DNA of 64,000 bases from NCBI RefSeq assembly GCF_014850975.1, contig NZ_JACXST010000003.1, positions 930,001 through 994,000 of the forward strand. The letters are read 5' to 3'. The position numbers and the translations under genes were made by a program. This stretch comes from Methylomonas fluvii (lineage in GTDB: Bacteria; Pseudomonadota; Gammaproteobacteria; Methylococcales; Methylomonadaceae). The notes beneath the pieces were generated by a model. It saw nothing but the letters and a program-made list of their open reading frames with translations, ran no database searches and was not told the origin of the DNA. Of this stretch, positions 54,010 to 63,357 are shown piece after piece; position 1 is the stretch's first letter; each line of letters begins with the position of its first letter.

Positions 54010-55056
54010 ATGACACACACCATCTTAGTGACGGGCGGTGCCGGCTATATCGGTAGCCATACCTGCGTAGAACTGCTGAATAACGGTTTCGAGGTCATCG
54101 TTGTCGATAACCTAAGTAACAGCAAAATTGAGTCGCTGAAACGTATCGAAACCATTACCGGACACAAACCCGGTTTCTATCAAGCCGACATTACCGACCC
54201 AGCAGCGCTGCGCGAGATTTTCAATGCGCATAAAATCGATGCGGTGGTTCATTTTGCCGGCCTGAAAGCCGTCGGCGAATCTTGCCAACAACCCTTAAGC
54301 TATTACCGTAACAACATCTACGGCACCCAAGTGTTGCTGGAAACGATGAATGAGTTCTCGGTAAAAAGATTGGTATTCAGCTCGTCCGCCACCGTTTACG
54401 GCGATCCGCACAGCGTACCGATCTTGGAAAGCTTTCCGTTGCAAGCCACCAATCCTTATGGCCGCACCAAACTGTTTATCGAGGAAATCCTGCGCGATGT
54501 CAGCAATGCCGACAGCCTGAACGGCAACAGCCAGCCCTGGCAATTTGCAATACTGCGTTATTTCAACCCGATCGGCGCGCACATTAGCGGTTTGATCGGC
54601 GAAGATCCGAACGGCATCCCCAATAATCTAATGCCGTTTTTATCGCAAGTTGCCATCGGCAAATTGCCCGTCCTGTCGGTGTTCGGCAACGACTACCCCA
54701 CCAAGGACGGTACCGGCGTGCGCGATTACATTCATGTCGTCGATCTGGCGCAAGGCCATATCAAAGCCTTGCAATACCTGCTTGGTAAATCGGCCGATAC
54801 CGCGATTTGCGACGCGGTTAATTTAGGAACCGGCAACGGCTACAGCGTGTTGGACATGGTCAATACCTTCATTGAAGTGACGGGCCAAGCGGTACCTTAC
54901 AAAATCGCACCGCGCAGAGCCGGCGACGTTGCGGCCTGCTACGCTGATCCGAGCTTGGCTGAAGCAAAAATAGGTTGGAAAGCCGAGCGGGATTTAAAAC
55001 AAATGATGACCGACACTTGGCGCTGGCAGAAGAACAATCCCAGCGGTTACCACTAA
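54010..55056 (+). CDS. galE: UDP-glucose 4-epimerase
   Basis: The 348-residue short-chain dehydrogenase-type protein has the NAD-binding [10 protein letters not shown], Ser-rich SSSATVYG with the catalytic Ser/Thr, and the Tyr150-x3-Lys154 pair (NPYGRTK). These match GalE. It interconverts UDP-glucose and UDP-galactose for cell-surface sugars. The ribosome site is the CAGGAAATACAACG region 6-12 bases upstream. Its stop overlaps the end of the convergent diguanylate cyclase gene by 4 bases. Confidence 0.93.
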   Translation: MTHTILVTGGAGYIGSHTCVELLNNGFEVIVVDNLSNSKIESLKRIETITGHKPGFYQADITDPAALREIFNAHKIDAVVHFAGLKAVGESCQQPLSYYRNNIYGTQVLLETMNEFSVKRLVFSSSATVYGDPHSVPILESFPLQATNPYGRTKLFIEEILRDVSNADSLNGNSQPWQFAILRYFNPIGAHISGLIGEDPNGIPNNLMPFLSQVAIGKLPVLSVFGNDYPTKDGTGVRDYIHVVDLAQGHIKALQYLLGKSADTAICDAVNLGTGNGYSVLDMVNTFIEVTGQAVPYKIAPRRAGDVAACYADPSLAEAKIGWKAERDLKQMMTDTWRWQKNNPSGYH

Positions 55057-56300
55057 GCAGGCTCCGTAACCAACACCAAACCGCCATTCTCGATACGGTT
55101 TCTGCCTTTGCGTTTGGCTTCGTACAAGGCAGCATCGGCGGTTTGCACCAATTGCAACGCAATGTCGGCGACAAGCTTTTTCTGCGACCGGCTTGGTTGG
55201 TAAGTCGCCACACCAATCGAAATAGTCACCGGAATCGCTTGGTCGCCATATTCCACCTGCAAATTAGCAATACTCAAACGAATCCGCTCGGCAATTTCCG
55301 AGGCCGTATTTCCATCGCTTTGCGACAATAAGGCCACGAATTCCTCGCCGCCGTAACGCGCCAGCACATCGTTATTGCGCAGCAATTTCTTGATGATGCC
55401 GGCCACGACAGCCAACACATGATCGCCGGCCTGGTGTCCAAAACCGTCGTTGATGCGTTTGAAAAAATCAATATCCAGAAATAGACAGGACAAAGGTTCG
55501 CGATTGCGTTGACTGCGATCCAGCTCTTCCTCTATACGCTGCTCCAAAAATCGCCGATTGTTCACGCCAGTCAAGGGATCGACCAAACTGGTGCGCCGCA
55601 TGGTTTCGACGTTTAAATTGTTTTCCAGGCAAATACTGATGACCGAGGCGATGTGCTCTACAAAATCGGTCGCCATGCCTTGCATGAAACGCTCGTTATG
55701 ATAGCTGCCCAGATTCAACGAGCCCAAATACCGATCCCGGCGAATCAGCGGCGCAATCACCACCGACGCCGGTTTTTGTTGATTGGATTCGGAGAAAAAC
55801 TTCTCGCAAATCGTGGTTTGATAGCTCCCCAGAAACGGCTGGTCGGACAGACCAAAACTATGCCGCAATTGCCATTCGCTAGTTGCTAAAAATAGCCCTT
55901 CCCGGTCCCGAAAATTATAATTATCCACTTCCAGATAACCGGCGATTTCATTTTTCGGGTCGATCAAACACAAACTGATCACGTCCAACTGGAACAAGGC
56001 CTTGGCTTCACCGAGAATGAACTCTATCATCTCCGCCAACGAACTAAGCCCCAGTAAACGCATTTCAAAGCTTTGCAATCGTTTCAAGGTCAAGCTGTTG
56101 TGTTGGACGCGGTTGAGCATACCGTCCAAATGACTTTCCAACACCCGCAGATCTGTTGTTATATCCTGTTCCAAGCTCGGCCCCACCCGCTTAATCGAGG
56201 TGATAAGACTAGCAGTTTTCGCAGAAAAAGTGTGTAGTTGTAGGCACTTCCAGCGCTCATCTTCCGTCCATTCTGATTGTAAATAAATCAGGCATTTCAC
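55053..56300 (-). CDS. DUF484/GAF-GGDEF diguanylate cyclase
   Basis: The 415-residue protein has a helix and GAF-like region (about 75-235: [18 protein letters not shown], then [16 protein letters not shown]) in the style of DUF484. A GGDEF domain follows, with GGEEF near residue 316 and [31 protein letters not shown] and ISIGVA. GGEEF is an active form, so it should make c-di-GMP. No membrane segment is seen. The first residues ([15 protein letters not shown]) are uncertain as the true start. It is convergent with galE and divergent from the sigma factor gene. Confidence 0.9.
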   Translation of the reverse strand: MKCLIYLQSEWTEDERWKCLQLHTFSAKTASLITSIKRVGPSLEQDITTDLRVLESHLDGMLNRVQHNSLTLKRLQSFEMRLLGLSSLAEMIEFILGEAKALFQLDVISLCLIDPKNEIAGYLEVDNYNFRDREGLFLATSEWQLRHSFGLSDQPFLGSYQTTICEKFFSESNQQKPASVVIAPLIRRDRYLGSLNLGSYHNERFMQGMATDFVEHIASVISICLENNLNVETMRRTSLVDPLTGVNNRRFLEQRIEEELDRSQRNREPLSCLFLDIDFFKRINDGFGHQAGDHVLAVVAGIIKKLLRNNDVLARYGGEEFVALLSQSDGNTASEIAERIRLSIANLQVEYGDQAIPVTISIGVATYQPSRSQKKLVADIALQLVQTADAALYEAKRKGRNRIENGGLVLVTEPA

Positions 56301-56441
56301 CTATTAAAACGGCATATGCCATACCTAGCCGCCAGGTGCCATGTCATTTTGTCTTTCAAAATCAACACACTTGCTTATTGGTTCAAATATTGCTGTAGAT
56401 CGGTTCTATCGGGTTCCAAGCACGTCAAACACGTCTTAGCT

Positions 56442-56981
56442 ATGAACAGCCTCGCCTTCAACATCGACGATTTATTTTTGAGCCATCGCGATTCGTTGAT
56501 TCACACTATTTTCGGCATCGTCGGCTGCCCGCAAACCGCCGAAGACTTGGCGCATGAAGCTTACATAAAAATGCTGCACGCCCTGGAAAACCAAGACATT
56601 AGTTACCCGCGGCCGTTTCTGTACCAAATCGCAAAAAACCTGGCGCTGGATCATCTGCGTAAAGAGCGTATTCGCCAACGCGCCGACGACTCAAAAACAG
56701 GTGATACGGACGACGATATATCACTGCTGGACAATTTGCCGGACGATACTCCGACGCCCGAGCAGCAAGCGTCCGACCAACAAGAACTGGCATTGATGCT
56801 GGCAGCGCTTGAGCAATTACCCGAACGGCGCAGGCAAATTCTGGTGTTGCACAAATTTCACCATTGGAATTACGAGCGGATCGCCACCTATTACGGCATA
56901 TCGCGCAGCGCGGTAGAGAAGAATGTACAGGCAGCTCTAGCTCATTTATTAGTCAGCCGGCAAGACTATCCACTACCTTAG
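56442..56981 (+). CDS. FecI-like ECF sigma factor
   Basis: The start at 56442 gives 179 residues (MNSLAFNIDDLFLSHRD); a longer open frame upstream has no family support. Sigma region 2 (AEDLAHEAYIKMLHALE, then PRPFLYQIAKNLALDHLRKERIRQR) and region 4 (LEQLPERRRQILVLHKFHHWNYERIATYYGISRSAVEKNV) fit FecI-type sigma factors. It probably directs transcription of the TonB receptor gene downstream when the anti-sigma regulator FecR passes the signal. No Fur box was recognised upstream. Confidence 0.9.
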   Translation: MNSLAFNIDDLFLSHRDSLIHTIFGIVGCPQTAEDLAHEAYIKMLHALENQDISYPRPFLYQIAKNLALDHLRKERIRQRADDSKTGDTDDDISLLDNLPDDTPTPEQQASDQQELALMLAALEQLPERRRQILVLHKFHHWNYERIATYYGISRSAVEKNVQAALAHLLVSRQDYPLP

Positions 56982-57053
56982 GCCATACTGATTTTCCTTA
57001 ACCCAGCGCCAATACTGATAAAATTCGCCTCATTGCCTAACCCGTCAACCGCC

Positions 57054-58016
57054 ATGCTTTTACGTTTTGATCAGGAAGTTCCAACACTGGGTAGTGTCCA
57101 AGATCAAGCACTCGCCTGGTTTGCCCGCTTACAAGACAATAAAAGCGGTGCGGCCGATCAAGCCGAGTTTGCCTGCTGGTTAGCCGCCGACCCTACACAT
57201 CAAACCGCTTACGACAAAGTGGTGCAACTCTGGCAATCGCCGGCATTAAACGTGGCCCTAAGCCAATATGCCAGCATCCCGCTTCGTCCGCCCGCACAGC
57301 GTAAATCGACCATTCGGCGCTGGGCAGCCGCCGCCAGCATTACCTTAGTTAGCAGCTGGTTCCTGGCTTCAACAGATTGGTTGCAACGCTGGCAAGCAGA
57401 CATTACCACTGCCACCGGCGAACAGCGCCGAGTAATACTGGCGGACGGTTCCGCGCTGGTTCTCAATACCGATAGCGCGGTAAAACTGGATTATGCCGGC
57501 CCACAACGCGGCGTAACCTTATTAAGCGGCGAAGCATATTTTGAGGTGCAAGCCGACAAAGACCGGCCGTTTATTGTGACGACAAAACAGGGAACCGTGC
57601 GGGTGGTTGGCACCCGCTTCAGCGTCAAAACCGGCGATACTACCCAAGTGAATGTCGAAAGCGGCCTAGTGATTTGTAGCGCCGAACAAGGGCAAAACCG
57701 ACAATTAAGCGTCGGCCAACATACCGAGATCGATACCCACAGCGTTGCGGAAATCAGCACCATAGATACCGGTAAAACCTTTGCCTGGCTAAAAGGCCGC
57801 TTGATTTTTCAAGATCAAACCTTAGCAGACGTGATAAGCGAACTGGATCGCTACCATCCCGGCGCCATCGCCATCGCCGACGCCAAGTTGGGCCAAACCC
57901 GCATCACCGGCAATTACAAACTGGAAGATACGACAGCCCTGATTCGAACCCTGGCGGACATTGCGGGAGCCAAAACCATCAATATCTCGCCTTATCTGAC
58001 AGTGTTGAAAAACTAA
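57054..58016 (+). CDS. FecR-like sigma regulator
   Basis: The start at 57054 (MLLRFDQE) gives 320 residues. The N-terminal cytoplasmic FecR region (WFARLQDNKSGAADQAEFACWLAADPTHQTAYDK) precedes one membrane helix (about 94-111, ASITLVSSWFLA). A periplasmic FecR domain follows (ADGSALVLNTDSAV, LLSGEAYFEVQADKDRPFIV, VVGTRFSV), with a C-terminal DUF4974-like STN-binding end. It relays signals from the receptor's N-terminal domain to the sigma factor. It lies between the sigma factor and receptor genes. Confidence 0.9.
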   Translation: MLLRFDQEVPTLGSVQDQALAWFARLQDNKSGAADQAEFACWLAADPTHQTAYDKVVQLWQSPALNVALSQYASIPLRPPAQRKSTIRRWAAAASITLVSSWFLASTDWLQRWQADITTATGEQRRVILADGSALVLNTDSAVKLDYAGPQRGVTLLSGEAYFEVQADKDRPFIVTTKQGTVRVVGTRFSVKTGDTTQVNVESGLVICSAEQGQNRQLSVGQHTEIDTHSVAEISTIDTGKTFAWLKGRLIFQDQTLADVISELDRYHPGAIAIADAKLGQTRITGNYKLEDTTALIRTLADIAGAKTINISPYLTVLKN

Positions 58017-58212
58017 GCCCAAAACCTCACCAACCGTTTGCTGCCCAGATTGCACGCCGGTTCAAACCTTAGCTCAATTACCTGCAAATTAGACAACGCT
58101 AGGCTTGCCGATAAAAATATCGCTTACCTTACTGTGTATTCCATTTTCTGAAACGTCTCGGTAGCCATGTGCTTTTTGCGCTGACTATTCACTTCACAGA
58201 CCAGGAGTATTC

Positions 58213-60681
58213 ATGTATCGGCTACCCCCCCTCCCACCCAGGGCATTACGCAAACTCGCCATTGCTATCGCTTTGGCTTTGCCGGCTATTCGGCCGCAGC
58301 CGGTTTATGCCGCCGAGACCAGCCAAACCGACAATCCCGGCGCCACGCAAGCCTTCAACATCCCGGCCCAGGCCTTGACCAATGCGTTGAACGCCTTCAT
58401 TGCCGTCAGTGACTGGCAAGTCGGTTTTCCGGCCGACATTGCCCAAAATACCCGTTCCAGTGCTGTCATCGGTAATTTCACCCCGAGACAGGCCTTACAG
58501 AAATTGTTGCAAGGCACGGGCTTGAGTTACCACTTGACCGGAACGAATAGCGTGACTTTACAAATAGCGCCCGACTCACGCGCAACGGACGCCGCGACAT
58601 TATCAGCCGTAACGGTAACCGGGCAACGGCGATACGACCCTAACGATCCCTACAGCAAAGATTACTCGGTTCCCAACACCAGTTTCGCCACTAAAACCGA
58701 TACGCCGATCATGGAGACGCCGTTAAACGTCCAGGTGATTCCGAAGGCGGTGTTGGACGACAATCAAGCCATAAAAATCGATCAGGCGGTGAAATACGTC
58801 AGCGGCGTGACGACCGGGCAGGCTGCTGGTGGTTTGACGGACCAAGTGACCATACGCGGCTTCTATAACTACAATTTGTTTCGCAACGGCTTTCGTATCG
58901 ACGCATCCGGCCCGGAAGGCACGCGAAACATGGCAAACGTGCAAAGTCTGGAAGTACTGAAAGGCCCTGCCGCGATGCTGTACGGCCGCGTCGAACCAGG
59001 CGGCATGCTGAATATCGTCACAAAAAAGCCGCTGGATACCGCGTATTACGCGTTCCAGCAGCAATTCGGCTCCTACGATTTGTTCCGCTCCAGTATCGAT
59101 GCCACCGGACCGGTGACCGACAATAAGGATTTGCTGTACCGCATGAATCTCGCTTTCGAAAAAAGCGGTTCGTTCCGGGAAAACGTGGATTACGACAAAC
59201 TGTTCGTTGCGCCGGTGCTGCAATGGAATATCAGTCCAGACACTACCGCGCTGTTAGAGCTGGAGTACCGCAAGGAAAACAATGTGTACGATCTGCACGC
59301 CCGGCCGTTGATTATCGACGGCACCAGGGCGGACGGCTCCTGGATCAATCCGCGTCTGGCGGATATTCCCCGCGAACGAAATTTAATGGAAGACAACCGC
59401 AATCACGTCGAAGACAAGCTGATCGGCTTGAATCTCACCCATAAATTTAACGACGATTGGGTATTGACCGAACAGTTGAGTATCCAGCTGTTGGACCGGG
59501 ACCGCTTGGTGATGTTACCCGGCACGCTGCAAGCAGACCAGCGCACATTGAACAGACGCATACTCACCAGCGACTTTTTCACAAACGACAGTTATTTCAC
59601 GACCACTAATTTGACCGGGCACTTCGATACCGGACTTCTAAAACACACCTTGTTGATAGGCGGCGATTATTACCTGCAAGACACCAATTCGGTTGGATAC
59701 AGCAGCACAGCCGCGAGCACCATCGACATTTACAACCCGATTCATACCGGCAATCCGCCCATCGATCCGACTACGCGCGCTAGCCAGTCGTTTCATACCC
59801 AAACCGACTTTTACGGCATTTATTTACAGGATCAAATCAAACTGCCATACAACATCCACGTCTTGGGTGGCTTCCGCTACCAAAACGTGGAGCAGTACGA
59901 CGTGCTGGCCGGAACAATCGGCCAGAAAGCCGATGCGGTGACACCGCAGGTTGGCGTTCTTTGGCAGCCGATTCACTGGCTGAGCCTCTATGGTAACTAC
60001 GTCGAAAACTTTGGCGTCACCAACGGAAATTTGACTAGCGATAGATCGTTTTTGCCGCCGGAAACCGCCGAACAATGGGAGGTCGGTTTTAAAACCGCGT
60101 TTTTCGAGGATCGCTTGACCAGTACGGTCGCCTATTTCCAATTGACTAAGCAAAACATTGCAACCACCGATTTACTCAACCCAAACTTCAATGTAGCGAC
60201 TGGCGAAGCGCAAAGCCGGGGCGTTGAAGTGGATGTTAAAGGTGAAATTTTGCCGGGATGGAACACCATTGCCACCTATGCGTATACCGAAACCGAAGTT
60301 GTCAAAGAAAACAACCCGAATAACATCAAAGTTGGCGGCGGCTTTCGCGGCATTCCCAAACACACCTCCACGCTGTGGACGACATACGATTTCCAGCAGG
60401 ATTATCTGCGCGGACTCAAGCTTGGGGCCGGTTTGGAACTGGTCAGCGATAAAAAAGCCACTTTCGACAATCACGATTTTAGTTTCGCCGGCTACGGTGT
60501 TATCGACCTGTTGGCGGCATACACGCGGAAGGTGGCGAAAACCAACGTCACGTTACAGCTCAACGTTACCAATTTACTTGACAAGGAATACGTCCACGAC
60601 GGCTTTGCAATGCCATACCAAACCCGCGCGACCTGGGGTACGCCCCGGTCTTTCATGGGTTCTGTCAAGGTTGAATTTTGA
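58213..60681 (+). CDS. TonB-dependent siderophore receptor with STN signalling domain
   Basis: The 822-residue protein has a signal peptide of about 35 residues, an STN domain (about 50-120: FNIPAQALTNALNAF, then LQKLLQGTGLSYHL), a plug (PLNVQVIPKAVLDD, DQVTIRGFYNYNLFRNG, VEVLKGPAAMLYGRVEPGGMLNIVTKKP) and a barrel ending VKVEF. This is the FpvA/FhuE-like layout that signals to FecR and imports ferric siderophore. The ribosome site is CCAGGAG, about 5 bases before ATG. Its N-terminal signalling domain and the upstream sigma/FecR genes form a complete surface-signalling unit. Confidence 0.92.
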   Translation: MYRLPPLPPRALRKLAIAIALALPAIRPQPVYAAETSQTDNPGATQAFNIPAQALTNALNAFIAVSDWQVGFPADIAQNTRSSAVIGNFTPRQALQKLLQGTGLSYHLTGTNSVTLQIAPDSRATDAATLSAVTVTGQRRYDPNDPYSKDYSVPNTSFATKTDTPIMETPLNVQVIPKAVLDDNQAIKIDQAVKYVSGVTTGQAAGGLTDQVTIRGFYNYNLFRNGFRIDASGPEGTRNMANVQSLEVLKGPAAMLYGRVEPGGMLNIVTKKPLDTAYYAFQQQFGSYDLFRSSIDATGPVTDNKDLLYRMNLAFEKSGSFRENVDYDKLFVAPVLQWNISPDTTALLELEYRKENNVYDLHARPLIIDGTRADGSWINPRLADIPRERNLMEDNRNHVEDKLIGLNLTHKFNDDWVLTEQLSIQLLDRDRLVMLPGTLQADQRTLNRRILTSDFFTNDSYFTTTNLTGHFDTGLLKHTLLIGGDYYLQDTNSVGYSSTAASTIDIYNPIHTGNPPIDPTTRASQSFHTQTDFYGIYLQDQIKLPYNIHVLGGFRYQNVEQYDVLAGTIGQKADAVTPQVGVLWQPIHWLSLYGNYVENFGVTNGNLTSDRSFLPPETAEQWEVGFKTAFFEDRLTSTVAYFQLTKQNIATTDLLNPNFNVATGEAQSRGVEVDVKGEILPGWNTIATYAYTETEVVKENNPNNIKVGGGFRGIPKHTSTLWTTYDFQQDYLRGLKLGAGLELVSDKKATFDNHDFSFAGYGVIDLLAAYTRKVAKTNVTLQLNVTNLLDKEYVHDGFAMPYQTRATWGTPRSFMGSVKVEF

Positions 60682-60771
60682 CCGGGCAAGTCGCAAACAG
60701 CGGGAGTGTTTACGGTGCTTTGCGATCAAACCGCTTTTATTCTTTAACTGAAGTCGTTTTTAAAAATTGTT

Positions 60772-62079
60772 ATGAAACCAGCTCTTGAGAATTTAATGTC
60801 CCTCAGCACAATGCCTCCCGCACCCAATGCCAGTGCGCGACGGTTAACGAAGCTTAAATCCCGTCGCAAACGGTGGCTGGCTGTTCACCTGTATTTAGGT
60901 TTGAGTGCCGGATTGCTGTTGGCCGTCGTCGGCCTGACCGGCGGCATATTGGTGTTTTATCTGGAAATGCAGGAAATACTGAACCCGGAGTTATCGGTCG
61001 TTTCCTTACCCGCCTTAGAACAACGGCACTTGCGGTCGTTAGACGACATCGTCGCCGCGGCGGAGTCCGCCAAACCGCCCGGCAGTTACTTTTTTAAGGT
61101 GTATTACCCCCGAAAAGCCGACATTGCCTATAAATTTCTATATTTTGTCCGGCAACAAAATCCGCCCGGCAAAGGCGACGGCTATTACATTTTTGTCGAT
61201 CCTTACACTACGCGGGTTCAGGGCTTGCAACTCTGGCATCCGAAAGATCAATACTGGGGCCGGCCACTGGTCAGTTTCATCATGCAACTGCATTGGTGTT
61301 TGCTGTTGGGTAAAACCGGCGGCACTATCGTCGCGATTCTCGGCGCATTTTCCATTTTATCGGTATTGACCGGCTTGATCGTCTGGTGGCCGCTGACCGG
61401 CAAATTCAGACAAGCACTGACATTTAAAGCCAACGCGGGGCCGGTCAGGTTTAACTTCGATCTGCATAAAACCGCCGGCTTTTATTTCAGCATCGCGTTA
61501 CTGCCGGTGCTGTTTTCCGGGATCTATATGACGCTGCCTGAGCGAGTAGACGTTTTAGTCAAGCCGTTCTCGACGATGACCCGGCCGAATGCCTACAGCG
61601 GCATTCCGGAAACGATCGACAGCGCCCCTTCCGCTGATGGACAAGCGGCGATAAGCTTGTCGCGGGTGGAAGAAATTGCGCAGAAAAACTACCCCGGCGG
61701 CCGGCTGTGGATGCTGAATGCCCCCAAGGACAGAACCGACGTGTTCCGGGTCATGAAGCGCGATGTCGACGAATTAAGCCGCTTCGTCGGCTATCGGGAG
61801 ATTGCCGTCGATCAATACAGCGGCGAAATTCTGCAAGTCTACGATTCCGGCACCGGTTCCAATGCCGACGTTTTCTACGATTGGCAATGGCCCTTGCATA
61901 GCGGCCATGCCTTCGGTTGGCCGGGCCGGATTCTGGTGTTGTTGAGTGGTTTGGCTTGTCCGGTGTTATTCGTCACCGGCGTGATACGCTGGCTGCATAA
62001 ACGGCGGGCGAAACAGCCTCTTAAGTCAAACAGTCAAAACAAAAGCCAACCGCCGCAGGCTGCTGAATCAAGTTATTGA
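60772..62079 (+). CDS. PepSY-associated TM helix protein (iron-siderophore reductase type)
   Basis: The 435-residue protein has four membrane helices: about 37-60 (HLYLGLSAGLLLAVVGLTGGILVF), 195-215 (IVAILGAFSILSVLTGLIVWW), 240-260 (FYFSIALLPVLFSGIYM) and near 390-410 (GRILVLLSGLACPVLFVTG). Large periplasmic loops and conserved His in WLAVHLYLG, QLHWCLL and DLHKTAGFY could bind haem. Relatives follow siderophore receptors and help release iron in the periplasm. It follows the receptor by about 90 bases. An ATG at 60796 is an alternative start. Confidence 0.88.
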   Translation: MKPALENLMSLSTMPPAPNASARRLTKLKSRRKRWLAVHLYLGLSAGLLLAVVGLTGGILVFYLEMQEILNPELSVVSLPALEQRHLRSLDDIVAAAESAKPPGSYFFKVYYPRKADIAYKFLYFVRQQNPPGKGDGYYIFVDPYTTRVQGLQLWHPKDQYWGRPLVSFIMQLHWCLLLGKTGGTIVAILGAFSILSVLTGLIVWWPLTGKFRQALTFKANAGPVRFNFDLHKTAGFYFSIALLPVLFSGIYMTLPERVDVLVKPFSTMTRPNAYSGIPETIDSAPSADGQAAISLSRVEEIAQKNYPGGRLWMLNAPKDRTDVFRVMKRDVDELSRFVGYREIAVDQYSGEILQVYDSGTGSNADVFYDWQWPLHSGHAFGWPGRILVLLSGLACPVLFVTGVIRWLHKRRAKQPLKSNSQNKSQPPQAAESSY

Positions 62080-62090
62080 CCCGACCCAAT

Positions 62091-62117
62091 CCCGTTCGCG
62101 CTTAGCCTGTCGAAGGG
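62091..62117. repeat. Copy of a widespread intergenic palindromic repeat
   Basis: CCCGTTCGCGCTTAGCCTGTCGAAGGG closely matches the CCGTTC-GCTGAGCxTGTCGAAGG type of intergenic repeat found in many bacterial genomes. One copy was seen, in the gap between the PepSY gene and the OmpA gene. Confidence 0.6.
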
Positions 62118-62355
62118 CTCGCTCGCCTTAATTTCGATGCGCTTAGCCCGCACGGTATACCCTGGTTAAATAGGGCCGGGTTTAAGCCATTCAGGAAACC
62201 ATTTCCCCGCCTGCCGGTCCATTTTAAGTGCGCGTTAAGCCTTTAAGGTTTTAATCGCCACGCGGTCGGAGGCCGGCTTCTATTGACAATACCCTATAGA
62301 ATCAATAAGCCGCCCGACTCAACGTATTTATGAACAGCATCCAGGACAAAAAATA

Positions 62356-63243
62356 ATGACTAAAAAATTACTTGCTATCGCCATCGGTACCAGCTTGTTG
62401 ACAGCGTGTACCACTAACCCCTATACCGGCCAGTCCAGCATGAGCAACCTAGGCAAGGGCGCCGGTGTCGGCGCGGCAGTGGGAGCAGGCGCCGGTACTT
62501 TATTCGGCGGAAACGACTGGAAAAACGCCGGCCTGGGCGCATTAGCCGGTGCCGCGGTTGGCGCGGGGGTCGGTTATTACATGGACAAGCAACAGGAAGA
62601 GATGCAGCAATCGCTGCAAGGCACCGGAATTGAAGTTCAGCGCACCGCGCAAAATCAGCTGACCTTAAACATGCCCAGCACCAGTGATGTGACATTTGCG
62701 TTTGGCAAAGCCGACTTGACGCCGGAAGCCCAGCACGCGCTGGACCCCATCGCCAGGGTATTGACCAATTACCCGGAGTCGACGATTTCCGTCACCGGTC
62801 ATACCGATGATGTTGGCTCCGATGCCGACAATCAACGTTTATCCGAAGCACGGGCTACCAGCGTAGCTAACTTTTTGGCGCAACGCGGTGTGAACCGGAT
62901 GCGTATCTCCCAGCAGGGCATGGGCGAAAGCTCGCCGAAAGTCTCGAACAGCAGCGATGCCAATCGGGCGATTAACCGGCGGGTGGAACTGGCCATCAAC
63001 GCCAATCAAAATGCTGGCGCCGCGCAACAACCGCAACAACCGCAGCAAGGTTATCCGCAGCAAAATCAACCGTATCAGCAGGGGTACCCGCAACAGCAAA
63101 GTTACCCTCAGCAGAATCAGCAATACCAGGGTTACCCACAGCAACAGGGGTATCCACAGCAAACTTATCCGCAACAGGGTTACCCGCAACAGAACCAGCA
63201 ATATCAGCAACAGTATCCACAGCCTTATTACCAACAACAATAA
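62356..63243 (+). CDS. OmpA-family lipoprotein with glycine zipper and Gln/Pro/Tyr-rich tail
   Basis: The 295-residue product has a lipobox LLTAC with Cys18 and then a glycine-zipper segment (GKGAGVGAAVGAGAGTLFGG and LGALAGAAVGAGVGYYMD). An OmpA C-terminal domain (about 108-215) follows, with VTGHTDDVGSDADNQRLSEARA and NRAINRRVEL, which binds peptidoglycan. This is YiaD-like. From residue about 222 to the end the sequence is a run of GYPQQ-type repeats made almost only of Gln, Pro, Tyr, Gly and Asn. Such a low-complexity tail is unusual for the family. Upstream lies about 275 bases without a gene. Confidence 0.9.
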   Translation: MTKKLLAIAIGTSLLTACTTNPYTGQSSMSNLGKGAGVGAAVGAGAGTLFGGNDWKNAGLGALAGAAVGAGVGYYMDKQQEEMQQSLQGTGIEVQRTAQNQLTLNMPSTSDVTFAFGKADLTPEAQHALDPIARVLTNYPESTISVTGHTDDVGSDADNQRLSEARATSVANFLAQRGVNRMRISQQGMGESSPKVSNSSDANRAINRRVELAINANQNAGAAQQPQQPQQGYPQQNQPYQQGYPQQQSYPQQNQQYQGYPQQQGYPQQTYPQQGYPQQNQQYQQQYPQPYYQQQ

Positions 63244-63270
63244 AGCTTCAGATACAAACCAGCCATCATA

Positions 63271-63304
63271 AAAAACCCGCTTCTTTCAGGGGAAGAAGCG
63301 GGTT
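63271..63304 (-). terminator. Rho-independent terminator between convergent genes
   Basis: AACCCGCTTCTT pairs with AAGAAGCGGGTT around TCAGGGG. On the minus strand six T follow, so it mainly ends the Hsp70-family gene; on the plus strand it may also slow transcription of the OmpA gene. Confidence 0.85.
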
Positions 63305-63357
63305 TCAGTTTAACCGCGGAAATTCGGCTCTGGTTCAGCCGCTAGCTATTATTAATA

